Assembly (NCBI RefSeq): GCF_000803065.1
Contig: NZ_JSXI01000063.1
Coordinates: forward strand, 186,001-250,000
Length of the DNA stretch: 64,000 bases
Reading direction: 5' to 3'
From: Sphingomonas sp. ERG5
Lineage (GTDB): Bacteria > Pseudomonadota > Alphaproteobacteria > Sphingomonadales > Sphingomonadaceae
Position numbers and translations under genes: made by a program. The notes beneath the pieces are model-generated. The model saw nothing but the letters and a program-made list of their open reading frames with translations, searched no databases and had not been told where the DNA came from. This document shows, in pieces, positions 8,165-16,592 of this stretch; positions within the stretch are counted from its first letter, which is position 1; the number at the start of each line of letters is the position of its first letter.

Positions 8165-9238
8165 CTAGCCGATGGTCTTGACCACCTTGCCATCGGCATC
8201 CTTGATCAGGGTCTGGCGGACGTCCCAGCGCACCGTGTCGAGACCCGGCACGGAATAGCTGCCGGCGCGCGGGTGAAGCGTTGCGGCGAGCGCCTCCAAC
8301 GTCGCGTTGGTGAGAGTCAGGCGAAGTTGCTCATTCTCCGCCGCCACGGCGTTCACACCACCTGGTCCGACCAGGATGCGCTTTTCAGCCCCCCTCAGGT
8401 GCAGTTCGTTGCCGAACGGCAAACGAAGCCGCAGCAAGGCGAGGATCGCCTCGACATGCCCGGCGCCGACGGTGATCGTGGTGATGTCCGGGCGCAGCAA
8501 CCGGCTTTGCCGCGACCAGTCAAGCGCGTCGTTGAACAGCATGCCGGTCGAGGAGCCGTCGCGCGCCGACCCGGCGTCGAGCGCGGCACGGATAGCGGGG
8601 CGGTCGAGCAACGACGAACGGGATATATCGGTGATCCAGAGCGGCATATGCGGCAGCAGCGTGTCGAGCATCTTGCGCGCATTCCAGCGCTTTCCAGCCG
8701 CCTCTTCATCCACGGTCAGCCCGACGAGCTGCATGAAGGCGACCCGGCCATGCGGCGTGTCGATCGGCGGGACTTCCGGATCGAAGACGAAGGCAAGCGA
8801 GCCGATCAGCGTATCGCTCCCCAACGCAATGGGACCGTTGAGGTTCATCCAATGCCCGTCATCGAAGACATTGCCGCTCTGAAAGATATAGCGGGCGAGG
8901 TTCTGAAGCAGGCTGAACACCCAGGAGGGCGGGTCGGTCTCGCCGGGATCGCAAGCAAGGCGGAAGGTCAGTTCAAGGCCGAAACCACTGATTTGCGGAT
9001 CATCGGACGCCTTGTCGTAGAGTTCGGACAGGCCATAGCTGACGAAATGCCAGTGCGGCACCGGGTCGAGACGCTTCCAGGCACTGATGCCGTCGAGCGG
9101 ATCCTTGCCATTGAGCATCCATGGTATGACCGAGCCGACGTGCCTGGGCTCCTGTCCCGGATAGAGCGGCGCGAAGGCGGCGGTGATCGCATCCCATCCG
9201 GGGGCGCTATCTTCTGGTTGATCATCGACTGTAGTCAT
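8165..9238 (-). CDS. Suppressor-of-fused (SUFU) domain protein
   Basis: 357 aa. The N-terminal half shows the bacterial SUFU pattern: GWDAITAAFAPLYPGQEPRH, PHWHFVSYGLSELYDKASDD, FGLELTFRLACDPGE, WVFSLLQNLARYIFQSGNVF and MNLNGPIAL. This fold is best known from the animal Hedgehog regulator. In bacteria it occurs in stand-alone cytoplasmic proteins and in some polymorphic-toxin immunity proteins. No toxin gene is adjacent, so an immunity role is not supported here. The start at 9238 (MTTVDDQPEDSAPGWD) fits the domain start. There is no strong ribosome site. Confidence 0.8.
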   Translation of the reverse strand: MTTVDDQPEDSAPGWDAITAAFAPLYPGQEPRHVGSVIPWMLNGKDPLDGISAWKRLDPVPHWHFVSYGLSELYDKASDDPQISGFGLELTFRLACDPGETDPPSWVFSLLQNLARYIFQSGNVFDDGHWMNLNGPIALGSDTLIGSLAFVFDPEVPPIDTPHGRVAFMQLVGLTVDEEAAGKRWNARKMLDTLLPHMPLWITDISRSSLLDRPAIRAALDAGSARDGSSTGMLFNDALDWSRQSRLLRPDITTITVGAGHVEAILALLRLRLPFGNELHLRGAEKRILVGPGGVNAVAAENEQLRLTLTNATLEALAATLHPRAGSYSVPGLDTVRWDVRQTLIKDADGKVVKTIG

Positions 9239-9326
9239 GGCCGGGTTGTGGCATGAAAACCGCAGCGGGGAAGCCCGGAATGGCGTTACCGAGAATCGCA
9301 ACGGGAACCGCGAATGACGCGCACGC

Positions 9327-9776
9327 CTATCCGAGCTGATCACGCCGGGCGAACGGCCTGAGCCGGCCGATCTTGCGCGCGTTTGCATGGGGCAGCCGGG
9401 TCTCGAAGCGCCGCGCCTCGCGCCGGGCATCGGTGTCGCCCGCCTGCGCAGCGCGACCCATCCAGCGACGATAGCCCTGCAGGTCGCCGCGATTGAAGCA
9501 GCTCATGGCGAGATGCTGCGCGGCATAGGCATCGCCCCGGCGCCAGGCGCGACGATAAAGCCCGGCGGCGCTGGAATAATCGCCCGCAGCACCGAGAGCC
9601 TCGACGCGATGGGAGCGTGAATACCAGTTTGCCAGCTCGCGCATGGCGTCGATATTCCCGCGAAACGCCAGATGCTGCATGATCGGCAACCAGAGACCGG
9701 GTGTGCCGCCCGCGGCGATCTTCAGCGCCCTGCAATAGAGCCGCTCAGTCCTGGCTGTGTCGGATATGCGAATCAT
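9327..9776 (-). CDS. Sel1-like repeat protein
   Basis: 149 aa, all-alpha. Sel1/TPR-like helical pairs are visible: GNIDAMRELANWYSRS, YSSAAGLYRRAWRRGDAYAA, and GDLQGYRRWMGRAAQAGDTD. Such repeats mediate protein-protein contacts. There is no signal peptide from the start chosen at 9776, which follows GGCGGAG. A longer reading from upstream codons would add a basic, poorly structured segment and is less likely. The partner is unknown. Confidence 0.6.
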   Translation of the reverse strand: MIRISDTARTERLYCRALKIAAGGTPGLWLPIMQHLAFRGNIDAMRELANWYSRSHRVEALGAAGDYSSAAGLYRRAWRRGDAYAAQHLAMSCFNRGDLQGYRRWMGRAAQAGDTDARREARRFETRLPHANARKIGRLRPFARRDQLG

Positions 9777-9861
9777 CTCCGCCGCCTGACATGGAAAAGG
9801 GCGATGTCGCAATTGAGCCCGGCTGCGATGCACCGCCAGGATGTTTCGCAGCCATTCGTTC

Positions 9862-10125
9862 CTACTGATTATCGAGCGGCCAGCGGGATTGGGTCGCCTT
9901 GTCGCCAAGTCCGATCAGATCGTCATTCGGGCTGTTGGCGCGACCGAGGTCGAGGCCGTTTTCGGAGCGGATCGGTTCCTGCCATGACGGCTGATGCGTC
10001 ACGGGCCCACTATTGTCATAGGCCTGGCTGCGCACCCGCTTCATGCGTCGCCACATCAGCGGCATGGCGATGAAGGGAAATGCGACGCACGCCGCCATTA
10101 TCAGAAGATCGATTGCCGCACCCAT
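9862..10125 (-). CDS. Small single-pass membrane protein
   Basis: 87 aa. A strong ribosome site (AAGGGAGGGCGG) precedes the ATG at 10125. One transmembrane helix fills residues 4-24 (AIDLLIMAACVAFPFIAMPL), followed by a positive stop-transfer (WRRMKRVRSQ) and a soluble tail. The helix-then-basic order suggests the tail is cytoplasmic. No family was recognised. Confidence 0.6.
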   Translation of the reverse strand: MGAAIDLLIMAACVAFPFIAMPLMWRRMKRVRSQAYDNSGPVTHQPSWQEPIRSENGLDLGRANSPNDDLIGLGDKATQSRWPLDNQ

Positions 10126-10210
10126 GATCCGCCCTCCCTTGCCCTCATTACCTTAACCCGGATTTGCCGGGCAATCCTGACAGCACCCTCCAGTCACACC
10201 GACAGCGACG

Positions 10211-10564
10211 TCATCGCGACCGGGAAGACCGGCACCGAAACTGCGGGCGGTCCGGGTCTCCCGCGGAGCCCGGCGCCAAGGACCAGGTTAATTGTCCGTC
10301 CCGAGGCCGGGCAACGAAAGCGGCCCGACACCGCCGATCGTTGAACGAAAACCGGCATCGAGCAATGCCGTCACCGGAACGACGGCAGATCACCGATGTG
10401 ATGCTGCCGAGCGGGATGACCCTTGTCGCCCAGTCGCACTCATCCGACGGAACACAGTCCGGTACATATGCGCCTGCGATGTCCGACGGCCCCGGAAGGT
10501 CCGACGCCACCGCAGGCTGCCCGACGCACGCCAAGAGAAAGAAGAATGGCGCGTACCGCATCAT
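10211..10564 (-). CDS. Small secreted cysteine-containing protein
   Basis: 117 aa with a signal peptide (MMRYAPFFFLLACVGQPAVA, cut after AVA). The mature part contains five Cys (DCVPSDEC, VICRR, ARCRF, RRCRA, FRCRS), suggesting disulfides in the periplasm. No family was recognised. The start could be either of two adjacent ATG codons. Confidence 0.5.
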   Translation of the reverse strand: MMRYAPFFFLLACVGQPAVASDLPGPSDIAGAYVPDCVPSDECDWATRVIPLGSITSVICRRSGDGIARCRFSFNDRRCRAAFVARPRDGQLTWSLAPGSAGDPDRPQFRCRSSRSR

Positions 10565-10699
10565 TGAGTGAGACTGTCATATCAGGCCGCGACTGACAAA
10601 CACGGGTCTGGCCGCCCGACCGTTCCCGCACTGCCATCTTCCGCGGCAGCGTTGAATCGCTCCCGGAGGCCACCGGCTCACCAGCGGCCTCCGCTCCGA

Positions 10700-10936
10700 T
10701 CAGGTGCCGCCGGCCGCCCGCTTTCTGCGGTATTCCAGCGCCGGCATGCCACCCCAGCCCCAATTCTCGGTCGCGACCTCCTCGATGACGACGAACGTCG
10801 ATTCCAGCGGTTTGTGCAGCACATCGAGCAGCAGCGCGCTGACGCCTGCGATCAATCGCGCTTTCTCTTCGGCGGTGATGGCATCGCGGCCCGGGGCGGA
10901 CCCCTCGCGCGTGACCTGGATGGTGACGATGGGCAT
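10700..10936 (-). CDS. 4-oxalocrotonate tautomerase family enzyme
   Basis: 78 aa. The sequence starts MPIVTIQVTREG, giving Pro as the mature first residue, the catalytic base of this superfamily. ITAEEKARLIAGVSALLLDV and STFVVIEEVATENWGWGGMP complete the beta-alpha-beta subunit. Members isomerise 2-hydroxymuconate-type or other keto-enol substrates. It lies 21 bp behind an SDR gene on the same strand, so the two are probably one operon controlled by the LysR regulator just upstream. The substrate cannot be read from sequence. Confidence 0.85.
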   Translation of the reverse strand: MPIVTIQVTREGSAPGRDAITAEEKARLIAGVSALLLDVLHKPLESTFVVIEEVATENWGWGGMPALEYRRKRAAGGT

Positions 10937-10957
10937 GACTTGCTCCTTCCTGGCGGA

Positions 10958-11668
10958 TCAATGACCGGCGCTCTGCCCGCCATCGACATGGAGAATCTCG
11001 CCGGTCACGAAAGCGGCGGATTCGAGATAGAGGATCGCCTCGACGATATCGCGGATTTCGCCCATGCGCTTGACCGGGTGGAGGCCGGCGAGGAATTCAT
11101 GCGTCTCCGGTGCGTGCATCGGGGTCTTGATCACGCCGGGCGAGACGGCGTTCACGCGGATGCCGCGCGTGGCATATTCGATCGCCAGCGCCTTGGTCGC
11201 CGAGTTGAGGCCGCCCTTGGTCAGATTGGCCAGCACGGTGGGAACACCGGCGATCGCCTGATCGGTCAGGCTGGTGGTGATGTTGACGATGTGCCCGGCC
11301 TCCTGCTTGAGCATTTCGGCGACGACGCGCTGCGAGATGTGGAACACGCCGGCGACGTTGGTCGCGATCGCCGCGTTGAAATCGTCGAGCGTGTAATCGG
11401 TGAATGGCCTGGCGAGGAAAATGCCGGCGCTGTTGACCAATGTGTCGATGCGCCCGAAGCGCGACATGGCTTCGGCGACGACGCGATCGGCGGTGGCGGG
11501 ATCACCAATGTCGCCCGCGACGGCGAGGATGTCGGGGTCATTGCCCTGCCTGATCGACCGCGACGTCGCCACGACACGGTAATCGCGGTCGCGATAGGCC
11601 TTGACCACCGCCGCGCCGATCCCTTGCGATGCGCCGGTGACGATGACTGTTTTCTGTTGGTTGCTCAT
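10958..11668 (-). CDS. SDR family oxidoreductase lacking the usual Tyr
   Basis: 236 aa short-chain dehydrogenase fold. The Rossmann cofactor motif is TGASQGIGAAVV, NSAG is present (VNSAGIFLARPF), and so is the late motif RGIRVNAVSPGVIKTPMH. At the active site, YxxxK is replaced: the segment reads VLANLTKGGLNSATKALA. The Lys is kept but Ala stands where the catalytic Tyr should be. A Ser is present in NITTSLTD. It may be a variant subfamily with changed chemistry. It is upstream of, and probably co-transcribed with, the tautomerase. Confidence 0.85.
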   Translation of the reverse strand: MSNQQKTVIVTGASQGIGAAVVKAYRDRDYRVVATSRSIRQGNDPDILAVAGDIGDPATADRVVAEAMSRFGRIDTLVNSAGIFLARPFTDYTLDDFNAAIATNVAGVFHISQRVVAEMLKQEAGHIVNITTSLTDQAIAGVPTVLANLTKGGLNSATKALAIEYATRGIRVNAVSPGVIKTPMHAPETHEFLAGLHPVKRMGEIRDIVEAILYLESAAFVTGEILHVDGGQSAGH

Positions 11669-11814
11669 GATCTGCCTCGATGATGATCCGGTGGCGTGGT
11701 TGCCATCGGCTGGCCTTTCGGGCCGGTGACTCTCATCTAGGCTCGACCGGACATCGGCAGAATATTCGACATGCGCAGATCACTCTTCCGTGAATCGGAA
11801 GAATGGCATCATGC

Positions 11815-12750
11815 CTAACCGTGGAAGGCGCTGGCCTCGGCCGACAGCCTGGCGAATTCGGCGCGGAGCCGGGGTGCGGCGAAATCGACGAACGCACGCA
11901 CCTTCGGAATCAGGTTGCGGCCATTGGGCAAGACGAGATGCACCGGCAGCGGCGGGAATTCGGCATCGCGCAGCACGATGCGCAACGCGCCGTCGAGCAC
12001 GCGCTCCGCGACGTGATAGGTATAGAGCCGGGTCACGCCATGCCCATCGACCGCCGAGGCCAGCGCGGCCCGGACGCTGTTGACCAGCAGGCGCGGCTTG
12101 AAATGGACCGATCGGGCGATCGAGGAACCCGGCGCCGGCGGAAAGACCCAATTGTCATGGCCGAAATGGGTGGTGGTGACGATGCGGTGCCGGGCCAGGT
12201 CGCCCGGTTCGACGATGCGAGGATGTTCGGCGAGATAGCGCGGCGACGCGACGATCACCCGCTTCACGTCACCGCCGACGCGGATCGCGACGAGCGACGA
12301 ATCCGGCAGTTCGCCAACACGCAGCGCGATGTCGATGCCCTCCTCGACCAGATTGGCATGGCGGTCGAGCAGCACCAGATTGACCGAGACGGCGGGAAAG
12401 GCCGCGAGATAGGCATCGACGATCGGGCGCAGGATTTCCTCGCCGCTGATCGGCGGCGCGGTAATGGTCAGCGTCCCGCGCGGCGCGGCGCGCTCACCCG
12501 CGGCGGACAGATCGGCCTCTTCCAGATCGACCAGGACGCGCCGGCACGCGGCGGCATAACGCTCGCCCGTCTCACTGAGCTTCATCGTCCGGGTGGTGCG
12601 ATGGAGCAATTCCGCGCCGACATGCGCCTCCAGAAAGGCAATCGCCCGGCTGACCGCGGCCGGCGACCGCCCGAGCCGCCGCCCCGCGCCGGCCAGACTG
12701 CCCTCCTCAAGCGCCGCGATGAACACTTTCATCGCCTCGATACGGTCCAT
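11815..12750 (-). CDS. LysR-family transcriptional regulator
   Basis: 311 aa. The winged HTH at the N-terminus reads MDRIEAMKVFIAALEEGSLA and RRLGRSPAAVSRAIAFLE. The effector-binding domain follows (GTLTITAPPISGEEILRPIV, YLAAFPAVSVNLVLLDR, DIALRVGELPDSSLVAIRVG). The ATG at 12750 is preceded by CGGAG at good spacing. It lies 146 bp upstream of the SDR/tautomerase pair on the same strand, so those two genes are the likely targets. The inducer is unknown. Confidence 0.9.
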   Translation of the reverse strand: MDRIEAMKVFIAALEEGSLAGAGRRLGRSPAAVSRAIAFLEAHVGAELLHRTTRTMKLSETGERYAAACRRVLVDLEEADLSAAGERAAPRGTLTITAPPISGEEILRPIVDAYLAAFPAVSVNLVLLDRHANLVEEGIDIALRVGELPDSSLVAIRVGGDVKRVIVASPRYLAEHPRIVEPGDLARHRIVTTTHFGHDNWVFPPAPGSSIARSVHFKPRLLVNSVRAALASAVDGHGVTRLYTYHVAERVLDGALRIVLRDAEFPPLPVHLVLPNGRNLIPKVRAFVDFAAPRLRAEFARLSAEASAFHG

Positions 12751-12927
12751 GGTCACGCTCCGTCGGGGAGGAATAGGGGGCTTGCGCGGGATGTCGACAG
12801 GTGGCCGGGCTGTGCCGGATCCGAATAACCGGCGCGAGCGGTTTGCGCGCCCGGGCGGCAGCAGGGTCGCGGCGCGGACGCCGCGCCAGCCGTCCGGCGG
12901 GGAGTATCGAGAACGGCGTCGGCGACG

Positions 12928-13440
12928 TTACTCGCGCAATAAGATGCGGCATTTCGGATCATTGGCGATGTCATTCAACACATAATTATTATATTGCTCG
13001 GAGTATATTTTCATATTTTCAACCTGATCTCGACAAACATATTCGTCTTTATGGGCTATTTGATACATAACCCCAACTGCCGACCCGACACCAGTTAGCT
13101 CCAAATTACATATTTGCTTATACTCTTCGATATTTCTATTTATATTCGTCCAAAGCTTGGAATATTTATAATCATGCAAAGAGGTAAACCCTTCAAGGTC
13201 ACTTTGCACTTCAATCAACATCCTCTTTCCATTGCGGATATGATTCTTGGCATCCTCCGCCGCATTCCACGGCTTTCTCAAATCCAGATATTGTTTTTCA
13301 TCGAACTGGAATAAAATCGGGCATTTTCTATTAGCCTCCGCGATTTTTTGTTCCGATATTTTGGATGAATCCGCACAAGATACGACAGATGAGGCGGATA
13401 AAAATATAATAACCCCATATATTATTTTAATGAATTTCAT
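12928..13440 (-). CDS. AT-rich lipoprotein, candidate immunity protein
   Basis: 170 aa. A very good ribosome site (GAGGAGG) precedes the ATG at 13440. The signal peptide ends in a lipobox (ASSVVSC, Cys22). The mature part is hydrophilic and mostly helical, with Cys in NRKCPI, QICNLE, YVCRDQ and PKCRIL. Its codon use and base composition are strikingly AT-rich against the GC-rich chromosome, matching the C-terminal half of the HELGH protein that ends 509 bp upstream on the same strand. By analogy with polymorphic toxins, an envelope lipoprotein directly behind a toxin gene is a candidate immunity factor. No family was recognised. Confidence 0.75.
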   Translation of the reverse strand: MKFIKIIYGVIIFLSASSVVSCADSSKISEQKIAEANRKCPILFQFDEKQYLDLRKPWNAAEDAKNHIRNGKRMLIEVQSDLEGFTSLHDYKYSKLWTNINRNIEEYKQICNLELTGVGSAVGVMYQIAHKDEYVCRDQVENMKIYSEQYNNYVLNDIANDPKCRILLRE

Positions 13441-13949
13441 ATTGCCTCCTCAGTACTCTCCACATCATTCACAATTTTCCTGGATAAGCCCCAAATTCAG
13501 ATGGACAACAAAGCGGGGCCGGAGCCTACTTGTATAGATCGATCGACATTACACGGCGCAATTCGGCCTGCCTTCTCAAGCACCCCCGTTATATTCTGGA
13601 TAATACTGCTTTAGATTTTTGGCATGATCGCCGCATAATGCTACATAATTTCTGTCTATCATGTAATAAGCTCATTCCGGCGATCCTATGCCATTCATCG
13701 CCACGTTGTGTTTTTCATATTTCTCTCATTATTCCGTGAATATATGATATTTCTCTTCCCTTTTTTGACCTGATTACTGGCGTCTTTTGCGGTATTCCAG
13801 CCCGGCTTTCGCAAATCCAGATAAATGTTCTCATCAACATATGTAATTTCTGGCACTAAATTTGAGCACGCCGGCTGCTTTTTTCCGCTGGAATTTAATT
13901 ACTATTGCATGATTCTAAATAAATTCCTGCGCAATAAATCGAAAATACC
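13441..13949. other. AT-rich gap with a decayed gene copy
   Basis: 509 bp between the metallopeptidase stop (13950) and the lipoprotein start (13440). The half next to the metallopeptidase gene carries a remnant of a second lipoprotein gene (listed separately at 13695-13898). The rest (13441-13694) is AT-rich, with only short frames that lack ribosome sites. Nothing else is recognisable there. Confidence 0.5.
13695..13898 (-). pseudogene. Fragment of a second copy of the AT-rich lipoprotein
   Basis: Minus-strand translation from 13898 reads CSNLVPEITYVDENIYLDLR, then KPGWNTAKDASNQVKKGKRN. This aligns with CPILFQFDEKQYLDLRKPWN and AAEDAKNHIRNGKRM of the intact lipoprotein at 12928-13440. After GKRN the similarity stops, and the frame ends at a TGA at 13695-13697. 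Two stops (TAG, TAA) lie directly upstream and there is no start codon or signal peptide. It is therefore a broken duplicate lying between the metallopeptidase gene and the intact copy. Confidence 0.75.
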
Positions 13950-15347
13950 TTACCTGCCACGCTCATATGCCTCATAAAACGGTCTCCACACTCCATCCAT
14001 AAGATATGATTTTCTTGGAATAATGTTCATTTCTTTTCTCAACGCATTTTCTACGTATTTTACGCTGTCACCCATCGTATTTGGTAACAAAGTGTCGATA
14101 ATTACCTTCTGATCTGGCTTGGACATTTTCAGAAATTCGCTCATGTTCGGACGATTTGCCCCCTTCATCTTCGCTGGATCCGAATAACCGAGAATAGAGT
14201 GACCAAGTTCGTGCGCGATCGCGATCGCGAAACGGTATACTGCGGGAACATTGTCAGGAAGATCTTTGACCTCTCCCACCTGGCGGAAGTTAAATAATAT
14301 CGCACTCCCTTCCCCTGACATTGCCTGCGTCTCCCCGACTGGGCTGAGAAATATCTTTTGCTTCACGCCCTTGTACGCCATGTTCATGATCAGCCTTCGA
14401 CCGACATTGGTTCCGATCAGTATCTTGAGACCTTCCATCAGATTCTTTTGCGCCTCCCGACGAAGAGGATTATCTCTGACGAAATCTCGGGTATTTTCTA
14501 TCTGGAAATACTGTTTTATAATCTCATCCGTTTTTCCATTTCTAAACAACACTTCCAACTCCTTCCTCTTACGCCCGGAAGGGAGAAAATTATTTTCGAT
14601 AATGTCATTGTCGAACGGGATCAGGTCCCTCTGGTAAGCCGTATCCTTCGGCCCCAGCCTGATCTTTTTATAATCCTCCGGCGATCTTGCCGACTGAGCA
14701 TAGATGTTGGCGGCATGTCCGGGTTGTGAATTGCCGGGCGACGGTTGATCGACCCTGGAGTCCAGTGCCTGCACGGGTGGCGGATTGCCGAACACGGCAT
14801 CGAACTGGGCCTGGTCGACCGGCGTCCCCACATCCAGCCCGGACATGGCCGATTCCGATCGAGGCTCTTCGCTCTTGAACACCGCTGCGTCCTGCAGGCG
14901 CGGCGGCGCCATTTCGCCATTCAGCGGATCGGGCATCGGCCTTTGCCAGACCGCCCCCTGTGTCACCGGCCGCCACACGCCCAAAGCGCGCGCCGCACGA
15001 GTCAGCGCTTCGTCGATCTCCGTATCGGTCGCCATGCGCTTATCGCCGGTCAGGACCTGCAGGTCAGTCATCATGCGCGAATAGAGCTGCATCCTGATGC
15101 GACGCTGCGCCGCGCCGCCATCCGGCGTCACGGATGGCGCAACCGCTTCATCCGACAGGTCGTCCCGCGAAAGCTCGACTGGCTCCGCGTCCGCCCGGTC
15201 ATCGGCGAGCGGATCCTCGATCGGTGTGAGGGCGTGGTTTTCCGCCGGCGGCAAATCCACTGGCTCGATCGGGTCGGCCGACGGATCATGATCAAATGGT
15301 TCCTGCACAATAGCTCCTGCAATCCCATGCGCGGACGCAACCGGCAT
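13950..15347 (-). CDS. M91-like HELGH metallopeptidase, candidate toxin
   Basis: About 465 aa from the ATG at 15347. ATGs at 15419 and 15467 are alternatives, and none has a good ribosome site. The N-terminal half is GC-rich, acidic and Pro-rich (PIEPVDLPPAENHALTPIED) with a helical stretch (DTEIDEALTRAARALGVW). The C-terminal 230 residues are AT-rich and contain GEGSAILFNFRQ, then the zinc motif AIAIAHELGHSILGYSDP (H379-E-L-G-H383, bases 14199-14213), and later YVENALRKEMNIIPRKSYL. That order resembles the M91 (NleD/HopH1-type) effector proteases, in which an ENxxRxExG segment supplies the third ligand. There is no signal peptide. With the lipoprotein genes behind it, it looks like a modular toxin. 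The delivery route is not visible. Confidence 0.75.
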   Translation of the reverse strand: MPVASAHGIAGAIVQEPFDHDPSADPIEPVDLPPAENHALTPIEDPLADDRADAEPVELSRDDLSDEAVAPSVTPDGGAAQRRIRMQLYSRMMTDLQVLTGDKRMATDTEIDEALTRAARALGVWRPVTQGAVWQRPMPDPLNGEMAPPRLQDAAVFKSEEPRSESAMSGLDVGTPVDQAQFDAVFGNPPPVQALDSRVDQPSPGNSQPGHAANIYAQSARSPEDYKKIRLGPKDTAYQRDLIPFDNDIIENNFLPSGRKRKELEVLFRNGKTDEIIKQYFQIENTRDFVRDNPLRREAQKNLMEGLKILIGTNVGRRLIMNMAYKGVKQKIFLSPVGETQAMSGEGSAILFNFRQVGEVKDLPDNVPAVYRFAIAIAHELGHSILGYSDPAKMKGANRPNMSEFLKMSKPDQKVIIDTLLPNTMGDSVKYVENALRKEMNIIPRKSYLMDGVWRPFYEAYERGR

Positions 15348-16030
15348 GTCGCGGGAGGGTCTAGCGGCGAGCCCGAACTGTTGAATCGGCGGGGATGAGA
15401 GGGCCGGATCGGCGCGCATTCCGGCCCGAGGCCGCCACTTGTCGGCGGGCGGTTTTCGCTGCCCCATTTTCCCGCAGCTGCGGGAGTTGTTGCGGGAGTT
15501 TCCGGGGGAAAATGCTTTTTGAGGGTTCTGCGGGAGTCTGCGGGAAAAGCTGCGGGAGTTTTGATGGATCCGCACGGGAGTTTTTCGCGCGTGTTGCGGG
15601 AGTAACGGGAAAATGGTCCCGCCGAATGTCGCATTATTGTTCTGCCAGCCATGAGAAAGAGCGGGGACGGCGTTCCGTCCGGACGCACGCTGCCAGAAGC
15701 GGGCGGCGCATTGAATCAGGGCGGCACCGGATTTTGATGCGAAATCCGCGACCGGAGCTTTGCGAGACCTATAGTGCAAAGGTGCGTACAGAACAAGAAC
15801 ATCCGTGAGACACCGCACCGGATGGCGCGCCCTGCGCCACGCCGCCGGCGCGGCATGGATCCTGCGCCAACCGTGGCGGCGGGGAGCGTTCGCGCTTATG
15901 GGCGGGGCATGATTGCCGCATCCAGAACGCCATCTTGCCGTCGGGCCGGCCACGCCGCCGCCGGTTCGACACGATCCGCATCGATAGGCGATGCCCTCGC
16001 CCCGCCGGTCGCGACGCCAGGGCGGAGGGC
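15348..16030. other. Intergenic region with TGCGGGAGT array
   Basis: 683 bp between the divergent metallopeptidase gene and the secreted-protein gene. Its main feature is a direct-repeat array at 15471-15603 (listed separately). The frame of the metallopeptidase stays open to 16064, but the translation through the array is repetitive and Arg/Ser/Pro rich and unlikely to be protein. Nothing else was recognised between 15604 and 16030. Confidence 0.45.
15471..15603. repeat. TGCGGGAGT direct-repeat array
   Basis: Exact TGCGGGAGT copies begin at 15479, 15491, 15529, 15551 and 15595. Degenerate copies lie at 15539 (TGCGGGAAA) and about 15573 (CACGGGAGT). Spacings are 10, 12 and 22 bases in most cases, so copies fall on one face of the helix. 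The first copy is half of the palindrome CCCGCAGCTGCGGG (15471-15484). The array lies just upstream of the likely start of the HELGH gene and looks like a multi-site operator or iteron-like array. Confidence 0.6.
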
Positions 16031-16525
16031 ATGACGCGCGGGGCGCGCTGCCTGATCGCCGCAACCCTGGCGCTGGCCGCCGCGCCGGCCGTTGCCGGGC
16101 CGAACCCGGTCTATACGCCCGTGCCCGGCAGCGCGGAGCGCACCGCGATCGTCAAGACGCTGCACGGTGGTGACGACGACCCGCAATTGCGTTTCACCTT
16201 CAAGCAGTTCCGCGTCGTCCATGACGGCCAGCGCGCGATCGCCTATGTCGAGGGCGACGGCGCGGTCGGCGGCTTCCAGTCGATCCTGACGCGCGACGGC
16301 AAGGCCGCGTGGCGCAATGTCTGGGGCGAAGGCGATGGCGGCAGCAATAGCTGCGTGGTTGGCGCGCGGCATTATGCCTGGGCGGTGCGGCTGATCACAT
16401 CCTATCATGTCGCGCCCGACGCGCTGTTTCCGGGCATTGCCGCCCGGGCGCGTGAGTTGAAGCGCATGGCGAAGACCGACCCCGAGTTGCAATGCGTGGG
16501 CGATCTGGACGGCGGCGAGCGGTGA
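16031..16525 (+). CDS. Secreted protein of unknown function
   Basis: 164 aa. The ATG at 16031 has GGCGGAGG in front and opens a signal peptide (MTRGARCLIAATLALAAA, cut after AVA). The mature region (AERTAIVKTLHGGDDDPQLR, FTFKQFRVVHDGQRAIAYVE, then SILTRDGKAAWRNVWGEGD) looks like a small alpha/beta periplasmic domain with two Cys (NSCVV near the middle, LQCVG near the end). No family name was assigned. It is convergent with the next small secreted protein. Confidence 0.7.
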   Translation: MTRGARCLIAATLALAAAPAVAGPNPVYTPVPGSAERTAIVKTLHGGDDDPQLRFTFKQFRVVHDGQRAIAYVEGDGAVGGFQSILTRDGKAAWRNVWGEGDGGSNSCVVGARHYAWAVRLITSYHVAPDALFPGIAARARELKRMAKTDPELQCVGDLDGGER

Positions 16526-16592
16526 GCGCCGCCGGGTCGCATCGGATGGACCGGAATCGGGGCGAAGCGGCGCACCGCTCCGCCCGGCAATT

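Noticed and set aside
8165..9238. SUFU-domain protein as a toxin immunity protein
   Set aside because: No toxin-like gene is adjacent on either side, so only the domain is reported.
13247..13739. Short plus-strand frames in the AT-rich gap
   Set aside because: No ribosome sites. One is antisense to the lipoprotein gene and the other ends beside the lipoprotein remnant.
15348..16064. N-terminal extension of the metallopeptidase to 16064
   Set aside because: The extension is Arg/Ser/Pro-rich, translates through a direct-repeat array and overlaps the control region of the divergent gene.
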